Below are positions 61,184 through 64,000 of a stretch of 64,000 nucleotides of DNA, one piece after another; the stretch's first letter is position 1; each line of letters opens with the position of its first letter. The notes beneath the pieces were generated by a model, which did not search any database, was not told the origin of the DNA, and was given only the letters and a program-made list of their open reading frames with translations. The position numbers and the translations under genes are program-made. The stretch is from assembly GCA_019747875.1 (NCBI GenBank), contig JAIEQI010000126.1, forward strand, positions 1-64,000, written 5' to 3'. This DNA is from Candidatus Obscuribacterales bacterium. GTDB lineage: Bacteria > Cyanobacteriota > Vampirovibrionia > Obscuribacterales > Obscuribacteraceae.

Positions 61184-62899
61184 GTGAATATCTTGGCTTT
61201 AATTCGTGCGAAATTTGCTGGCGTTATTGCAAAGATATTGACAGCGTCTGCCTTGATAACATCGCTTTCTAGTGCTGGTTTCCTGGCGGAGCTTGGGGCG
61301 GGTAGTTTGCTACCGGCGTGTAATGCGCACAGCCCACAGGACGTTTATGTACCTAAACTTACCACTCAAAGCCTCAAGGTCGGTGGTGTTTACTATTTTG
61401 CTTGCGATGGTATTAGTTTGAAGAAAATCAAGCAAGCGATGTCCGTCAAGGAGGGCGATTTTCTCCATTTCACTCCAGGAGAAATGGGCAGTTTGAGGAG
61501 GCGCTTGGTTGATGCAGTCCACGAAGCCACTGATGATGAGCCTTCGGATGTCGCCATAATTGTGACTGATGAGACGCAAACGGACGCAGCTAAATCTCAC
61601 GCCGACAAAATTTGCTATTGCTACATCGGTTTGCGTGGTAAGAATCTTGAGGACTCTACCATTGAGATTGGCTCTGTTGGAGCACGCGCGCCTCTCAAAG
61701 TTCCAGAAAAAATTCAAAGTAAGTATCTGGAGATAATGCAGTCAGAGTTTCGCTCATCGGCCGGAAACGCTGGCACGGAGAAACTGAAGGCAAATCTCGT
61801 TCGCGAGGAGTTATTAAAAGACGCGCTCAAGAATGCAGACGAGTTATTGGCTGTTTCACGGTCCTCGTCGGATGCGCTGCATCGCCGAATCGCTAACTAT
61901 TGCCTTGGGCTGATAGCAAATAATAAAGACCAGCTGGAGGCGCTTGCTCGAGCTACTCACGACTCAGATGTGACGGTCAGAAAAAACGCTATTAGTGCAC
62001 TGATGAGCATCGGTCAGAATGAAAGCTTGCAGGCATTGGTACCTGCTGTTCAATTAATTCCGCTGTTGAATTCGCCAACATGGAGCGAGCGAAACCAAGG
62101 TTCTGCATTGATTTCAATCTACACAAAAAGCAGGCAGGCAGAGTTTCTCGAAGAATTGAGAAAGCAAGCATTGCCATCATTGAAGGAAATGGCGGGGTGG
62201 GATGCAGATCACGCGCGCGCAGCCTTGCTCATTCTTGGAAGAATAGGCGGAATCAATGAAGACAAATTGCTCGCGCTGATTAACAAAGATGAGCGGTCTG
62301 AGATTCTTGCGTGTGTCAGCCAGAACTCCGCAGCCAAGCAAGTTGCAAAAGATCAAGCGGAGCTCAACAAGAGTGTGCATGCCGCGCAAAAACTGGTGTC
62401 CAAGTTGCAAGATAAGCCTGCTAGCGCTCAGAAGATGTTAGCGGCTCGATCCATAACGAGTAGGAGGGCAGACCTACCAAATGGGTTCTATCTTGTTCTT
62501 CGGGAGTCGCCGGATAACAAACACGTTCGAGCAGCCGGAAAGAACGAAGTGATCCTGGTGAATGACTACCGCTTTCTTGCACCCGAGGAGCGGGACACCG
62601 CTGAGTATCTGGTAATCGACCGCACTCAGTTTATTCCGTTTGAAATGAAAGGGCTGCCGGACAAACAAAGGGACGAGCGTGGCCGCCCAAAACTGTTAGT
62701 GACTTTATCGGAATCTCAAATCAAGCCGCTAGAAGATTTTACAAGCAAGTATGCAGGACGGCAGGTTGTTATTGTTGTCGGCGGTGAAGTGGTCACTAAA
62801 CACAAGATCCGGGAAGCCATCAAAGGTGGTTTGATTCAAATCACTAGATGCACAGATAACGGATGCGAAGCAATTTATACAGAGTTGGTGAAGAAGTAG
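61184..62899 (+). CDS. Exported HEAT-repeat protein with SecDF-P1-head-like C-terminus
   Basis: 571 aa. N-terminal signal/TM segment (KILTASALITSLSSAGFLA). The middle (about 210-400) has HEAT-like helical pairs (ALHRRIANYCLGLIANNKDQ, VRKNAISALMSIGQNESL, ARAALLILGRIGGINED). The last ~110 residues (LPNGFYLVLRES…, FTSKYAGRQVVIVVGGEVV, REAIKGGLIQIT) resemble the P1 head subdomain of SecD (GKxLAIVLDGxVxSAPxIxExIxGGxxxI). GTG start without a strong ribosome site; a TTG ten bases on is possible. Periplasmic role inferred. Convergent with the gene at 62960. Confidence 0.75.
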   Translation: MNILALIRAKFAGVIAKILTASALITSLSSAGFLAELGAGSLLPACNAHSPQDVYVPKLTTQSLKVGGVYYFACDGISLKKIKQAMSVKEGDFLHFTPGEMGSLRRRLVDAVHEATDDEPSDVAIIVTDETQTDAAKSHADKICYCYIGLRGKNLEDSTIEIGSVGARAPLKVPEKIQSKYLEIMQSEFRSSAGNAGTEKLKANLVREELLKDALKNADELLAVSRSSSDALHRRIANYCLGLIANNKDQLEALARATHDSDVTVRKNAISALMSIGQNESLQALVPAVQLIPLLNSPTWSERNQGSALISIYTKSRQAEFLEELRKQALPSLKEMAGWDADHARAALLILGRIGGINEDKLLALINKDERSEILACVSQNSAAKQVAKDQAELNKSVHAAQKLVSKLQDKPASAQKMLAARSITSRRADLPNGFYLVLRESPDNKHVRAAGKNEVILVNDYRFLAPEERDTAEYLVIDRTQFIPFEMKGLPDKQRDERGRPKLLVTLSESQIKPLEDFTSKYAGRQVVIVVGGEVVTKHKIREAIKGGLIQITRCTDNGCEAIYTELVKK

Positions 62900-62959
62900 T
62901 TTCCCTTTTAGCTTGGACTTTCTTATCTAAGAGGATCCTACCGGTCAAGGTTGTACGAC

Positions 62960-64000
62960 CTATTTGCTTTCGTCTCTCAATTCCGCACCTTGTTCCAGGT
63001 AAATTTTCGCCCCTTCATCCTTTTTAGTGACGGTTGAGTCTTTGTCCGCGATAACCAGTGAGCCTTTCCATGCATTAACGTCGGAGCCTGCGTCGGCACG
63101 AACTGTCGAGCCATCGCAAGCCTCAACATGAGAGCCGTATTCAGCTTGGACCCCGGATCCTTTGAGTGCCGAAACGTTTGAGCCGTCTTGGGCCCTCACC
63201 TCCGACCCCTCTCCTGCTTCAACATAGGAGCCGTCCCTAGCTACTACTTTTGAGCCCTTGTTCGCGAAAACCTTGGATCCGTCCTTGGCCGTGACGTGGG
63301 AACCGTCCTCCGCGTGGACGATCGATCCATCTTTTGCGATTACTTCGGCGCCATTCTTTGCAGACACCCACGAGCCGTCTTTGGCTATTACTACCGATCC
63401 GTGTTCGGCAAAGACAGTAGACCCTTTCTCGGCAGTGATTTTTTCACCAAATTTTGCTACGACCGTCTCTCCATAATGGGCGGTTCGGAGCCCGTTTTTG
63501 AATTCAAGGCCTTGAGGTCCCTCGCTTGGCAGATCGGCCTTGGGCGTGGCCGGTACATCGCTTGGCGTATCAGGCTTGGTTGTCGCAGGTATTTCACTTG
63601 GCGTATAATCAGGTTTTGCTGCAGTGCCCGCCGATGACTTCTCATCCCAGTCGCGCATTTTTTCAGTGTTTGTGCCGTTTATTCGGTCTTTGCTGTCTAT
63701 TGTGCTTTGTGGAAGCTTGATGGACTCCGATGGCTGCGATGTTTTGGAGCTAGGTGGAGTGTCCGTTGGTTGTGGTGCAGATGGGCTGATGCTTCCTGAA
63801 TGAAGATCTGATGATGGCGTTGAGGGCTTCTTGTCTAGAATTTGCTCGCTGGAGCCTTTACCTCCGCCACCCGATCCGCCGCCAGGATGCGAACTTTGCT
63901 CATCCCATAAAAGTACTGTTGGAAGGTCTGTATTGCCTTGCGCTCTCAGTCCTTGAATTTCCCGTCCGCCGACCTGGTTGCCATTTGAAAGCTCTGGGCT
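62960..64000 (-). CDS. Octapeptide-repeat protein, 5' end beyond the window
   Basis: The minus frame is open from its stop at 62960 to the right edge (about 346 codons seen), so the ATG at 63658 is probably internal. The N-terminal part seen is disordered, Ser/Pro/Gly-rich (GGGSGGGKGSS, QPTDTPPSS, ATTKPDTPSDVPATPK). The C-terminal part is about sixteen tandem repeats of eight residues, SxVxAxxG (SIVHAEDG, SHVTAKDG, SKVFANKG, SYVEAGEG, SEVRAQDG…), likely a beta-roll or beta-helix. It ends KIYLEQGAELRDESK. The DNA of the repeats is diverged. Function unknown. Confidence 0.72.
   Translation of the reverse strand, partial: SPELSNGNQVGGREIQGLRAQGNTDLPTVLLWDEQSSHPGGGSGGGGKGSSEQILDKKPSTPSSDLHSGSISPSAPQPTDTPPSSKTSQPSESIKLPQSTIDSKDRINGTNTEKMRDWDEKSSAGTAAKPDYTPSEIPATTKPDTPSDVPATPKADLPSEGPQGLEFKNGLRTAHYGETVVAKFGEKITAEKGSTVFAEHGSVVIAKDGSWVSAKNGAEVIAKDGSIVHAEDGSHVTAKDGSKVFANKGSKVVARDGSYVEAGEGSEVRAQDGSNVSALKGSGVQAEYGSHVEACDGSTVRADAGSDVNAWKGSLVIADKDSTVTKKDEGAKIYLEQGAELRDESK

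Overview
The window reads as a chromosomal segment of a Gram-negative-type bacterium with moderate GC and a large accessory gene content. Giant beta-helical exported proteins, many exported proteins of unknown function, long-stem hairpin terminators, strong GGAG-type ribosome sites and patchwork metabolism would fit an Obscuribacterales/Melainabacteria-like or similar environmental lineage. This is an inference from gene style: there is no rRNA or other marker gene here.

Layout. (1) 1-19.9 kb: one enormous minus-strand gene for a repeat-rich, filamentous-haemagglutinin-like exported protein of more than 6,100 codons. It runs off the left edge and is cut in two by an intact IS256-family element (11489-12855, 8-bp target duplication). 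All the long plus-strand frames here are shadows of it. (2) 20.3-28.8 kb: a trypsin-like protease, a PAS histidine kinase/OmpR regulator pair, a large protein with an HExxH motif and a kinase-like C-terminus, an HTH protein and an exported TPR protein. (3) 29.1-34.6 kb: a GC-rich island of small proteins, with two 4-TM proteins on the plus strand and seven closely spaced minus-strand genes, three of which share a LIExLxxxPxxAxVVV motif. (4) 35.1-41.6 kb: small exported proteins, an orphan IS3 OrfA, a PsbP-like protein, a phosphatase, 3,5-diaminohexanoate dehydrogenase, a DUF3343-like protein and a fused NDH-2/cNMP/CBS protein. (5) 41.9-45.5 kb: DyP peroxidase, a thioredoxin-like ferredoxin and a D-amino-acid oxidase. 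(6) 46.2-55.4 kb: a BT1-type transporter and a five-gene, translationally coupled PLP-enzyme/oxidase operon preceded by a Fur-like palindrome. (7) 56-64 kb: two multi-TM proteins, a MocR-type regulator lacking its PLP lysine, an isochorismatase-family hydrolase, a lipoprotein, a HEAT-repeat exported protein and a protein built of octapeptide repeats running off the right edge.

The best candidate for an undescribed system is the 48.1-55.4 kb operon. It combines PLP enzymes of three different folds (one a type I/type II fusion), an SDR, a further type I PLP enzyme and an FAD amino-acid oxidase. No NRPS or NIS synthetase is seen. An operator resembling an iron box and a nearby transporter suggest an amino-acid-derived small molecule, possibly a metallophore. 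The second theme is repeats: 480-bp and 1,308-bp intragenic tandem repeats, a MITE-like element with internal 29-bp repeats, and a 49-bp foldable element present twice.
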